From an uncultured Pseudomonadota bacterium (GTDB lineage Bacteria > Myxococcota_A > UBA9160 > PR03), in assembly GCA_900696485.1 (NCBI GenBank), contig CAADGG010000100.1:1-64000 (forward strand): DNA of 64,000 nt, written 5' to 3'. Every line of letters begins with the position of its first letter. Positions within the stretch are counted from its first letter, which is position 1. Shown here piece after piece: positions 1 through 8,910 of the stretch. Both the position numbers and the translations under genes were made by a program. A model generated the notes under the pieces. It did no database searches. It was not told where the DNA came from and was given only the letters and a program-made list of their open reading frames with translations.

Positions 1-3000
1 GCTCGCGGTCGAGCACGCGCATCCGCGCCACCACCTTCTCGATCCCGAGATTGCGCACGGCCGGCGCGAGGCGCTCGGAGATGCGCTCGGCGAACGCACG
101 ATCGAGCGCGACCACCGGCGACACGCAGATCGTGACGCGGTTCCACTGCAGCCGGCGCTTCGGATCGCGCACGCCGAGCACGTTGCGCAGCGCGCGCGTC
201 GCCTCGTAGAAGGCCTGCTCGAAGATCGGCACGTAGAGTTCCGCCTCCTGACCCTCCTCGCGCGCGCCGCCGCGCACGTCGGCGAGCACGAAGATGCGGG
301 CATCCCCCGCCTCCTCGCGCGCGCGGCCATGGAAGCAATAGATGCCGTCCGGGGCGTCGCAGCGCTCGAGTTCGAACTTCACGAGGCGCGCGAGATCGAT
401 GCGCACGGCGGCCTCCGGGTGGACACCGTGCAACGAAGCGTCGAGACGCGGGCCCTCGGGCGACGCGACGAAGGTGAAATGCCGGTCGGGTCCGCCGTCC
501 GTCACGAGGTCGAGCGTGAAGCGACGAGCCGGGAGCGGCGCGCCGAGCGCGCCACGCACGGTCTCGGCCAGCACGGCAGGATCGGCGCCGTCCGGCAGCG
601 GCGCGAACAGCTCGAGCGCGTCGAGTTCCCGCGGTCCGGCTCCGAGACCCGCGTGCGCGGCGGCGGCACACAACCGCTGCGTCGCCGCCGGTAGTTCGTC
701 GATCGCGCACGCCGCGCCGAGCACGGTGCGGCCGTCCGCCAACTCGAGCCGGTCGCGCGGCGGACCGCCGTTCCGCTCCGGGGTGTGCGACGCGAGCGAT
801 GCGGGGGCGTAGAGACGCCGCAGATGCGCGGCGAGTGCGATCGCGCGGCGCCGCGGATCCGGATCGGCGATCCAGCGCCCGACCCGGTCGAACACCGGGC
901 GCGGCGCCTCGACCAGATGACACAGCACCTCTTCGGGCGCCGCGGTCGGCTCGCTGGCCGCCGCCGCCAGCCACGCCTCGAGGCGCTTGCTGGTCCGCTC
1001 GGCCTCGCGCTCGATGGCCGGCCGCTCGAAGATCACGTAGCTCGCCTCGAGGGCGGCGTCGGCGACCGCGTCCGATACGAGTCCGCGCATCGCGACGAGC
1101 CGCGCCAGCGCATCCTGCAGCGCCCGGTCGTCGCCGAGATGGATGCCGCTCCACGCAAGCCGCGTCACGCAGCGCAGCACCGCGAGCAGCAGGCGCTGGT
1201 GCAACGCGCCGGAGCGCTGCGTCGCGAGCAGCCGCAGCAACGCCCGCTCGAGCGCGTCCGAATGCTCGAGATCCGTGACGTCGTAGTGTCGCAGCGCACG
1301 GCGCATGAGATCGAGGAACTCCCCGGCGATGCCGGCGCCGCCAGCGCGGATCCGGCGCACGAACATGCGCAGCCGCGCGCTGTTCGATACGCCGAGCTCG
1401 CCGCCGACGGAGCCACGCGGGGAGCGCACGAAGAGCTGGTACAGGTCCGCCACCACCTGGAGTTCGTGGCGGATCTCGGCGAGCCGCCAGCGGAAGCCCT
1501 CGGAGAGCCCCGCCGGCAGCTCCACCTCGAGGAAGCTCGCGAGCTTCTCGGCGCGCGCGGGGTTGGCGTCGTACCCGAGGAAGACGCGCCGCACCTCGCC
1601 GCGGATCGCCTCCATCGCCTGGCTGCGCGCGTCCGGATCGGCCGCGTCACCGGCCGTCGGGGCGGGTTCGCCGAGCGCGCCGTCCGGACCGGGCTCGAAC
1701 AGCGGCGCCAGCGGATCGGTCTGCTTCGGCAGCGCCAGGCGCTCGCCGCGCCGCGCGTCCGCGGCCTCCCCGTCGGCCGGCTCGATCACCAGCAACACGT
1801 CGCCGGCCGCAACCTGCTGCCCCTTGCGCGCCCGCACCTCCTGCACCACGCCGGAGACCGGCGCGGCGAAGCCGATCTCCATCTTCATCGCCTCGAGGAA
1901 GCCGAGCGGCTGGCCGGCTTCGACGCGGTCGCCGGGGCCGACGTCGATCGAGACGACCATCGCCGGGGTGCTGGCGCGCACCTCACCGGCCACCTGCCAG
2001 CCGAAGCGGTGCGGGCGGCTCTCGATCTCGACGCGCAGACCGGCCTCGGTCGGGTCGTAGAGCAGGCGGAGGGACCGCGCGCCGATCTGCAGGCGTCCCG
2101 AGCGCGCGCTCTCCTCGCGCAACGTGGCGGCGACCACTTCGCCCTCGAGGTGCACGCGATAGCGCCACGAGCCGATCGCGTAGACCTGCAGCGGATACGC
2201 CTCGCCGCGATAGGTGAGATCGATGCGTTGGCCCTCGGAGGGCGGGATGCGCGCGGCATGAAGCGTGGTGGTGTCGGCGTAGAAGTGCAGCCGCGCCGCC
2301 CGGCGCGCGCGCTGGTACGCGATGATGGCCGCCGCGACCAGCGCCTCGACGGCGTAGAGCGAGGCCGCACGCCGCGCGCAGCCGCCCCGATCGAGCCAGC
2401 CCGTATCGACCGCGCCGGCGCGCAACTCCGGGGTCTCCAGCAGGTCGATCAGGAAGCCCTTGTTGGTCGCACCGCCCTCGATCAGCAGCTCGAAGTCCGA
2501 GAGCGCGCAGGCGAGCCGCGCGCGCGCCTCGGCGCGCGTCGCGCCGGTCGCGATCACCTTCGCGATCAGCGAGTCGAACGCGCCGGGCACCACGCTGCCG
2601 AGCGCCACGCCGCTGTCGACCCGCACGTGCGGGCCGAGCGCGGCATCGAAGCAGGCGACGCGGCCGGGCGTCGGCAGGAAGCCGGCATCGGGATCCTCGG
2701 CGCAGACGCGCGCCTCGATCGCCGCGCCGTCCTCGCGCCAGGCGAGGTCCGCGAGCGACTCGCCGCGCGCGACGCGGATCTGCAGCTCGACGAGGTCGAG
2801 ACCGGTCACGGCCTCGCTGACGCCGTGTTCCACCTGGAGGCGCGGGTTCATCTCGAGGAAGTGATAGGCGTCGCCGGCCACCAGGAACTCGACGGTGCCG
2901 ACGCCGCGGTAGCCGACCGCCGCGGCGAGACGCCGGGCGTCCTCCTCGAGGGCAGCCAGGAAGGCGCGCGAGAGATCCGGCGGCGGCGCCTCTTCGATCA

Positions 3001-3749
3001 CCTTCTGGTGTCGGCGCTGCACGGAGCAGTCGCGACAGCCGAGTGCGTGCACGGTGCCGTGTTCGTCGGCGACGATCTGCACCTCGATGTGCCGGCCGCC
3101 GCGCACGGCGGCCTCGAGGAACACGCGATCATCACCGAACGCCGCCAGAGCTTCGGCGCGGGCCGCGCGCAGCGCTTCCGGCAAGGCCTCGGCCGCCGCC
3201 GCGAGCCGGATGCCACGCCCCCCGCCGCCGGCGGACGCCTTCACCAGCAGCGGATAGCCGATCGCCTCGGCGTGCCGCAGCGCCTCGGCCTCCTCGTACA
3301 CCTCGCCGCCGCTCCACGGCAGCACCGGCACGCGCTGCGATTCCGCCAGCCGTTTCGCGTCGATCTTGTCGCCGAGCGCGCGCATCGCGGCAGCCGGCGG
3401 GCCGAGGAAGCGGATCCCCGCCGCCGTGCAGCGTTCGACGAACACGGGATCCTCGGCGAGGAAACCCCAGCCCGGCCACACCGCGTCGGCCCCGGCCCGG
3501 CGCAGCGTCTCGAGCATGCCCTCGCGATCCAGATACGCCGCCACCGGGCTCGCGGCCGGCGCCAGCGCGAGCGCGCGGTCGGCGTGCCGGACGAACGGTG
3601 CATCGCGATCCACCTCGGTGTAGAGCGCGACGCTCTCGAGCGGCGTGCCCTCGCGGGCGCGCAGCGCCTTCACGGTGCGCAGGCAACGCATCGCCGCCTC
3701 GCCGCGGTTGGCGATCGCGAGGCAGCGGATCGGACGCGGCACGCTCACC
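1..3749 (-). CDS. Fused acetyl-CoA carboxylase-like protein (biotin carboxylase-BCCP-ACC central region), 3' end missing
   Basis: Biotin-dependent acyl-CoA carboxylase, probably making malonyl-CoA for the operon upstream. About 1,249 codons are visible and the frame runs off the left edge. Residues 1 to about 450 are biotin carboxylase, with IANRGEAA near the start and an ASAGGGGRG ATP-binding loop. A biotinyl domain follows with EAMKM, biotin lysine near residue 620. After it comes roughly 600 residues of helical sequence with no catalytic motif, where eukaryotic ACC has its central region; a carboxyltransferase domain would be expected beyond the window. Start: GTG at 3749 with GGGAGG upstream; a second in-frame GTG lies at 3743. 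It is the last visible gene of the fatty-acid operon, 95 bases after the acyltransferase. The BC and BCCP calls are firm. The ACC-type multidomain assignment rests on layout and the missing CT domain is not seen. Confidence 0.85.
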
Positions 3750-3844
3750 GGCGCCGCCTCCCGCCCGCCGCGAGCGCGTGCACCGCGAGCGGCCGGCCCG
3801 GCGCCGGGGTCCCGCAATCCGTGGCGGCTCCGCGCCCCGTGTCG

Positions 3845-4615
3845 TCAGCGCGCATCGAAGGCCTGCTCGAGCTCGATCAGCCGAGCGATGATCTGGCGCG
3901 CGATCTCGAGCGAGCCGCGCAGGCCGGCGGCGTCGGACTTCGGCTCGAGCAGCGAGAGCTCGGCGCGGAAGCGCTCGCCCCGGCGCGGCAGATCGGACCA
4001 GTTCGTCTGGCCCACGCCGCGCAGGTACACGCACAGCACCGCGCAGCCCGGCAGCGCCTTCACCAGGCGGCCGACGCCATAGGCCGCCGAATCGGCTTCG
4101 ACGTGCCCGCTGCGGCTGCGTCCGCCCTCGGGAAAGACGAGGCCGACGTCGCCGTCCGCGAGCAGGGACGCAAGGCTCGCGAGCACCCGCGCGGACTCCC
4201 GGCGGTCGGCCGCGCGCCGGATCGGAAGGCACTTCATCACGTAGACGAGCGCTCGGCTCCAGCGCGCGGCGGCGAAGTTCCGCTCCTCCGGCACGTTCCA
4301 CGGTAGCGATGCGTAGTGGCGCAGGTACCAGCCCGGCGAGCCGAGCGCCCACGCCACCAGGAACGAGTCGACGAGCGTCAGATGGTTCGCACAGATCAGC
4401 AACGGCCCGTGCGATCCGCTCCGCAGCGTGCGATAGCGCGCCCGCAGCGCGCGCGCGTTCTCGATCCGCCAGCCGAAACCGAACGCCATCACCGCCACGG
4501 CCAGCGGCACCCACAGCGGCGCCAGCAGCTGCCCGGTGAGACGCTGACGGCGCAAGCGCGTGCGCTCCGCGGCGGGGAGCGGCGGCAACGCAACGGCCTC
4601 CGGGCGCCGGTCCAC
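3845..4615 (-). CDS. plsC: 1-acyl-sn-glycerol-3-phosphate acyltransferase (PlsC/LPLAT family)
   Basis: Transfers an acyl group from acyl-ACP or acyl-CoA to a lysophospholipid or similar acceptor at the membrane. The protein has 256 residues. A hydrophobic stretch near residues 31-48 could anchor it. The catalytic NHLTLVDS block is the HX4D motif, and FPEGGRSRSG is the second signature, equivalent to the EGTRS block. It starts with GTG at 4615, 6 bases after the ACP stop. This makes it the acyl outlet of the operon: chains made on the ACP could be handed straight to a lipid. It is probably not the only PlsC of the cell, so its acceptor may be special; that is inference. Confidence 0.85.
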   Translation of the reverse strand: MDRRPEAVALPPLPAAERTRLRRQRLTGQLLAPLWVPLAVAVMAFGFGWRIENARALRARYRTLRSGSHGPLLICANHLTLVDSFLVAWALGSPGWYLRHYASLPWNVPEERNFAAARWSRALVYVMKCLPIRRAADRRESARVLASLASLLADGDVGLVFPEGGRSRSGHVEADSAAYGVGRLVKALPGCAVLCVYLRGVGQTNWSDLPRRGERFRAELSLLEPKSDAAGLRGSLEIARQIIARLIELEQAFDAR

Positions 4616-4621
4616 GTGGGC

Positions 4622-4870
4622 CTACGGCAGCTTCTGCTGGATCAGCGCGACGCAGTCCGCCACGGTCTCGACGGCGTCCACGTCCTCGTCCGCAATCTCG
4701 ATGTCGAATTGGTCCTCGAAGGCGAGTACGACGTCGACCAGGCGCGCCGAGTTCACCTCGAGCTCGTCGAGGATGTGCGTCTCGGGAGTCACCGCGGCCA
4801 GCGCGGCGCGGTTCTTCGCATACGGGGTGAGGATCTCGACGACCTTCGCGAACAGTTCTTCCTTGCTCAT
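4622..4870 (-). CDS. acpP: Acyl carrier protein
   Basis: An 82-residue acidic protein that carries acyl chains on a phosphopantetheine arm. The modified serine is Ser41 in LEVNSARLVD, followed by FEDQFDIEIADED, typical of helix II-III of an ACP. The usual DSL triplet is NSA here, which is unusual but keeps the serine. Start: ATG at 4870 with a strong AAGGAG just upstream; a longer in-frame reading to 4933 lacks this. It lies 10 bases downstream of the KAS gene and 6 upstream of the acyltransferase. It is likely a dedicated carrier for this operon. Confidence 0.92.
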   Translation of the reverse strand: MSKEELFAKVVEILTPYAKNRAALAAVTPETHILDELEVNSARLVDVVLAFEDQFDIEIADEDVDAVETVADCVALIQQKLP

Positions 4871-4880
4871 GACCGCTCCT

Positions 4881-6152
4881 TCAAGGGTTCCATTTTCCGA
4901 ACACGGCGACGGCATTGACGTCGCCGAAGCCAAAGCCCGCCTTCGCGATGGCGCGCAGCGGTTGCAAACGTGTCTCGCGGGCGATCGACGCCGCGAACGG
5001 CTCGATCTCGGGATGCACGTCCTCGCAGTTGCGCGAGGCGTGCACGAAGCCGCCTTCCACCATCAGCACGCTGGCCGCGCATTCGATGCCGCCGGCCGCG
5101 CCGAGCGCGTGGCCGATCAGCGACTTCGTGGCCGTCAGCGCCGGCATCCGTCCCGGTTCGCGACCGAGCGCGCGCGCCCAGGAGGCGACCTCGCGCGGAT
5201 CGGCGCCGGTGGCGGTGAAGTGGCCGTTGATCGCGTCGATCTGGTCGGCTTCGATGCCGCCGTCGGCGAGCGCACCGCGAATGCAGCGCACGACGCCGTC
5301 CGGATTCGGCGCCGTCATGCTGCCGCCACCGCGATGGCCGCCGCAGTTGACGGCCACGCCGAGGACTTCCGCACGGATCCGCGCGCCGCGCCGCTGCGCG
5401 CTCTCGAGGCTCTCGAGCAGCAACACCCCGGCGCCGGCGCCCGGCACGAAGCCCCCTGCGGACGCGGACAACGGCCGCGACGCCTGCTCCGGCGCGTCGT
5501 TCCAGCGCCGCGCGAGCACGCGCATCGAGTCGAAGCCGGCCCAGATGTAGTGGCTCGCCGCTTCGACACCGCCGCACAGCATGCGCTCGGCGAGGCCGTG
5601 CCGGATGCGCAGGCAGCCGTCGATGATGGCTTCGGTGCCGGTGCTGCACGCGCTCGAGTTCGTCGTCACCTGGTTGCCGAGCGCGAGGATTCCCGAGACG
5701 CGCGCCGAGACGCCGCTCGCCATCACCTGTTCGACGACGGTGCTGCCGAGCCGGCGCACCTTGTGCGCGTCGACCAGCGGCACGACCTTGCCCGCCGTCG
5801 TGTCCATGCCGCCGATCCCGGTGCCGAGCACGGCGCCCGAATCCCAGTCCACGCGATCGTCCTCGGGCGCCGGACGCACCAGACCGGCATCGAGCCAGGC
5901 CTCGAGCGACGCGAGGCTCACCGAGCGGTGGGCCTGGTTCATCGCCATCAGCAGCTCGGCGTCGAAGCTCTTCTCCGCCAGCTCGTCGACGCCCTGCGGA
6001 ACGCCGGCCACCTGGCAGGCGAAGCCGTGTTCGGCCATCTCCTCGTTCCGGCGGATGCCCGAGCGGCCCTCGCGCAGCGCGCGCTCGAAGTCCGGCACGC
6101 CGTTCGCGTTCGGCGCGATCACTCCGAGTCCGGTCACGACGACGCGTCGCAT
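4881..6152 (-). CDS. fabF: 3-oxoacyl-ACP synthase, KAS I/II type (FabF/FabB-like)
   Basis: Condensing enzyme that elongates acyl-ACP with malonyl-ACP. It has 423 residues with a complete Cys-His-His set: nucleophile Cys169 in NSSACSTG, His311 in INGHFTATG, and His348 in KSLIGHALGAAGG, with Lys343. The first histidine motif is normally NAHGTST, so the sequence around it is divergent and substrate preference may differ from housekeeping FabF. ATG at 6152 overlaps the preceding stop as TGATG; a TTG at 6155 is also in frame. It sits between the FabZ-like gene and ACP. Confidence 0.9.
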   Translation of the reverse strand: MRRVVVTGLGVIAPNANGVPDFERALREGRSGIRRNEEMAEHGFACQVAGVPQGVDELAEKSFDAELLMAMNQAHRSVSLASLEAWLDAGLVRPAPEDDRVDWDSGAVLGTGIGGMDTTAGKVVPLVDAHKVRRLGSTVVEQVMASGVSARVSGILALGNQVTTNSSACSTGTEAIIDGCLRIRHGLAERMLCGGVEAASHYIWAGFDSMRVLARRWNDAPEQASRPLSASAGGFVPGAGAGVLLLESLESAQRRGARIRAEVLGVAVNCGGHRGGGSMTAPNPDGVVRCIRGALADGGIEADQIDAINGHFTATGADPREVASWARALGREPGRMPALTATKSLIGHALGAAGGIECAASVLMVEGGFVHASRNCEDVHPEIEPFAASIARETRLQPLRAIAKAGFGFGDVNAVAVFGKWNP

Positions 6153-6613
6153 CAACGTGTCACTCCGATGCCGGCCAGCGTCCCCGAACAGACCACGCTG
6201 TCGTCGTCGAGCAGGATCCGGCCCTCGATGCGGAGCTTGCGCCGGCGCCAGAACACCTTCTTCGACTCCATCCGCACGCGCGTGCCGGGACGCACGATGC
6301 CGCTGAACTCGATCGACGCGTCGGTGAAGAACGGCACGACCTTGGCGGCCTCCTCGTCCGGAAGCTCCTGAGCGAGCAGATAGATGCCGAGCGCCACGAC
6401 GCTCGACTGGGCCAGCGATTCGACCAGCAGCACGCCCGGCGTCACCGGATCGCCCGGGAAATGGCCGCGGTAGAAGTCCGCCTCCGGGCGCCAGGTGTAG
6501 CTGGCGAGCACATGCTCGTCGTCGACCTCCAGGATCTCGTCGACGAAGCGGAACGGCTCGCGCTGCGGGATGCGGGCGAGCAGCTCCGCAGGTGTCAGGG
6601 GTCTACCCGCCAT
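6152..6613 (-). CDS. fabZ: 3-hydroxyacyl-ACP dehydratase, FabZ-like hotdog protein
   Basis: Dehydrates 3-hydroxyacyl-ACP to trans-2-enoyl-ACP. It has 153 residues with a single hotdog fold. The active-site block RGHFPGDPVTPG carries His51, and Glu65 lies in LLVESLAQ, the FabZ His/Glu pair. Its start overlaps the end of fabG by 11 bases and its stop overlaps the KAS start, so translation is tightly coupled. Together with the FabA-type gene at 7328-7918 the operon has two dehydratases of different classes, one of which could isomerise the double bond. Confidence 0.9.
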   Translation of the reverse strand: MAGRPLTPAELLARIPQREPFRFVDEILEVDDEHVLASYTWRPEADFYRGHFPGDPVTPGVLLVESLAQSSVVALGIYLLAQELPDEEAAKVVPFFTDASIEFSGIVRPGTRVRMESKKVFWRRRKLRIEGRILLDDDSVVCSGTLAGIGVTR

Positions 6614-7331
6614 AGAGGCCGCCGTTCACGTGGATCACGCTGCCGTGCACGTAACGGGCGCTGCTCGCGAGCCACGCCACGACCTCGGCGACCTCCTCCG
6701 GCGTCCCCATCCGGCGCAGCGGAATGCGCGCCAGCAGCGCCTCGCGGACGGCCTCCGGCAACTCCTCGGTCATGTCCGTGTCGATGAAGCCGGGCGCGAC
6801 CGAGTTCACCAGGATCGGCCGGCCGGCCAGTTCCTGCGCCAGCGACTTGGTGAACGCATCGAGCGCGGCCTTCACCATCGTATACGGGACCTGCCCGGGG
6901 TTCCCGGTGCTCCCGACCACGCTCGTGATGTTGACGATGCGGCCGGCCTCCTGGCGCAGCATGAAGCGTCGCAGCACCAGCTTGGTCAGGTACCAGGTGC
7001 CGCGCGCCATCGCCGCCACCGCGTCGTACTGCTCGAGCTTCATCGCGGCCGTGAGCCCGTTGACGTTGAAGCCGGCGTTGTTCACCAGCACGTCGACGCG
7101 GCCGGCGCGCTCCTTCAGCTCGGCGACGAGCGCGTCGATCTCCGCCGGCACGGCGAGGTCTGCGCGCAGCGCGAAGGCATCCGGCAGCTTGGCCGCGAGC
7201 TCTTCCGCCGCGCCGGCGCTGCTGCGGTAGTGCACGGCGACGCGGAAGCCCGCATCGGCCAATGCGCGAGCGCACGCGGCTCCGATGCCTTTGCCCGCCC
7301 CCGTCACCAGCGCGAGCTTGCGATCGCTCAC
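6603..7331 (-). CDS. fabG: 3-oxoacyl-ACP reductase (SDR family, FabG-like)
   Basis: NADPH-dependent reduction of 3-oxoacyl-ACP. It is a classical 242-residue short-chain dehydrogenase: the nucleotide-binding TGAGKGIG motif is near residue 10, NNAG near 85-90, the catalytic serine lies in ITSVVGSTG, and the Tyr/Lys pair is YTMVK (Y-x3-K). The GTG start at 7331 overlaps the stop of the FabA-type gene as GTGA, fixing this start over longer readings. It is part of the fatty-acid operon, between the FabA and FabZ genes. Confidence 0.92.
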   Translation of the reverse strand: MSDRKLALVTGAGKGIGAACARALADAGFRVAVHYRSSAGAAEELAAKLPDAFALRADLAVPAEIDALVAELKERAGRVDVLVNNAGFNVNGLTAAMKLEQYDAVAAMARGTWYLTKLVLRRFMLRQEAGRIVNITSVVGSTGNPGQVPYTMVKAALDAFTKSLAQELAGRPILVNSVAPGFIDTDMTEELPEAVREALLARIPLRRMGTPEEVAEVVAWLASSARYVHGSVIHVNGGLYGG

Positions 7332-7918
7332 GGCATCAGCCTCCCGCCCTTGGCATTCTTGCCGGGCCGCGGATAGTCGGGGTAGCCGATCCCGCGGAAC
7401 AGGCCGGACTTCGCGTTCTTGATCGTGTAGATCGGCTCGCCGTCGACGAGCACCGTCGCATCGCCGATCGCAATGACCGAGCCGGCCGCCTTCAGCTCGG
7501 CGTAGCGCCGCACGTCGACCTCGTAGCGCACCAGGTGATCGTGCGGGCGGATCTGCCCGAAGAACTCGATCTCGCCCGAACCGAGCGCACGGCCGGACCC
7601 CATGCCGCCGGCCCAGATGCAGAAGAACCCGAGCAGTTGCCAGACCGCATCGACGCCGAGGCAGCCGGGCTGCACCGGATCGTTCGTGAAATGGCACTGG
7701 AAGAACCAATCGTCGCGGCGCACGAGGCGCTCCGCGACGATCCGGCCCTGGCGCCCGCTGCGGCGGATCTCCGTCACGCGGTCGATCATCAACATCGGCG
7801 GCGTCGGAAGCTGGGACGTGAAGTCCTCCGGCGCATCGTCGACGAGCCGAGCCCACGCGAAGGCCAGCAGCTCGTCGGGTTCGAAGTGGTCGCGCGTCAG
7901 GAACTCGGCGTACTTCAT
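7328..7918 (-). CDS. fabA: FabA-type 3-hydroxyacyl-ACP dehydratase/isomerase
   Basis: A 196-residue protein of the bifunctional dehydratase/isomerase class, which removes water and may shift the double bond to give cis-3-enoyl-ACP for unsaturated chains. The FabA block CHFTNDPVQPGCLGVDAVWQ carries His76 and Asp90; the spacing of 14 residues matches the His/Asp pair of known FabA. It differs from the FabZ-like partner, which has Glu. ATG at 7918 overlaps the KAS III stop as ATGA. Whether it isomerises cannot be read from sequence. A KS able to elongate cis-3 intermediates, such as the adjacent KAS, would be needed. Confidence 0.88.
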   Translation of the reverse strand: MKYAEFLTRDHFEPDELLAFAWARLVDDAPEDFTSQLPTPPMLMIDRVTEIRRSGRQGRIVAERLVRRDDWFFQCHFTNDPVQPGCLGVDAVWQLLGFFCIWAGGMGSGRALGSGEIEFFGQIRPHDHLVRYEVDVRRYAELKAAGSVIAIGDATVLVDGEPIYTIKNAKSGLFRGIGYPDYPRPGKNAKGGRLMP

Positions 7919-8910
7919 GCCGTCCCCTCGAAGCGCAGCAGGCAGCTTCCCCAGGTGAGACCCGCGCCGACGCCAACCAGCGCCACGTCGTCCTGCGGCC
8001 CCCATTTCTCCCACTCCTGCGAGATCACCGACAGCGCGCTCGCCGCGCCGGTATTGCCGAACAGCTCGACGTTGCTGTGATGGCGCGACGGATCGATGCC
8101 GCCGCGCTCGCAAGTGGTCTCCAGCACGCGCAGGTTGGCCTGGTGGCCGACTAGGTGGAGGGGGCGTTCGTCGTCGCCGCGCGCGGCGACGAGGCGATGC
8201 CACTCCGCCAGCGTCTTCCGGATCGCGAACATCTGCACGGCACGGCCGTCCTGCCGGAAGTAGCCGAAGCGGCGGATCTGCACGCGATCGGCCGCTGCCG
8301 GATCGGATTCGAGCGCCGCGTGCAGCACGCGCGCGCGGCCGGGTTCGCGCGTCGAGACCACCGCGGCCGACGCGCCGTCGCCGAACAGCACCGCCGTCGC
8401 GCGGTCCGCATAGTCGACGGTGCGCGTCAGCGCCTCCTGCGCCACCAGCAGCACGAAGGGCGGCAGCGCTTCGGGTCGCATCATCGAGAGCACGCGGAGC
8501 TGCGCCAGGAAGCTCGTGCAGGCCGACGCGACGTCGATCGACGGCGCGCGGATGCCGAGCCGGCCGGCGATCTCGGCGGCCTCGGCCGGACACGTGAAAT
8601 CACCGGCGCAGCCGCCGGAGAGCACGAGGCCGATGCGCTCGGGGCCGATCCCGGCGCGCTCGAGCGCGCGCAGCGCCGCGCGGCGCCCGAGTTCGGCGGT
8701 GTCGTACAGGGCGACGTCGGCGGCGGCGCGCAGGTCGCGGTTGCGCGTCTCGCGGATGTAGTCGAGCGGCAGCACCGTGCGCCGCGAGCGGATGCCGACG
8801 CGCTCGAGGATCCACGCGTCGTTGGTCCCGATGTCGAGATCCTCGAGAAACCGGTTGGTGATCTCGTTCTCGGGATGGAAGTGACCGACACCGTGAAGAT
8901 GGAGCGTCAA
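7915..8910 (-). CDS. fabH: 3-oxoacyl-ACP synthase III-like (FabH family)
   Basis: Ketosynthase of the thiolase fold that starts chains from acyl-CoA and malonyl-ACP. The length is 331 residues. The Cys-His-Asn triad is present: Cys near residue 132 in DVASACTSF, His near 257 in LVGHQANLR, and Asn near 287 in ELFGNTGAAS. The start is TTG at 8910, which overlaps the stop of the enoyl reductase as TTGA; no ATG fits better. It is probably the priming enzyme of the operon. Family members with similar motifs also make alkylquinolones or 3-oxoacids, so the starter unit is unknown. Confidence 0.88.
   Translation of the reverse strand: MTLHLHGVGHFHPENEITNRFLEDLDIGTNDAWILERVGIRSRRTVLPLDYIRETRNRDLRAAADVALYDTAELGRRAALRALERAGIGPERIGLVLSGGCAGDFTCPAEAAEIAGRLGIRAPSIDVASACTSFLAQLRVLSMMRPEALPPFVLLVAQEALTRTVDYADRATAVLFGDGASAAVVSTREPGRARVLHAALESDPAAADRVQIRRFGYFRQDGRAVQMFAIRKTLAEWHRLVAARGDDERPLHLVGHQANLRVLETTCERGGIDPSRHHSNVELFGNTGAASALSVISQEWEKWGPQDDVALVGVGAGLTWGSCLLRFEGTA

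Noticed and set aside
785-4306. Long plus-strand open frame of 1,173 codons
   Set aside because: It is antisense to the fused carboxylase. Its Arg/Ala/Pro-rich composition shows no domain; it arises from GC-rich codon bias.
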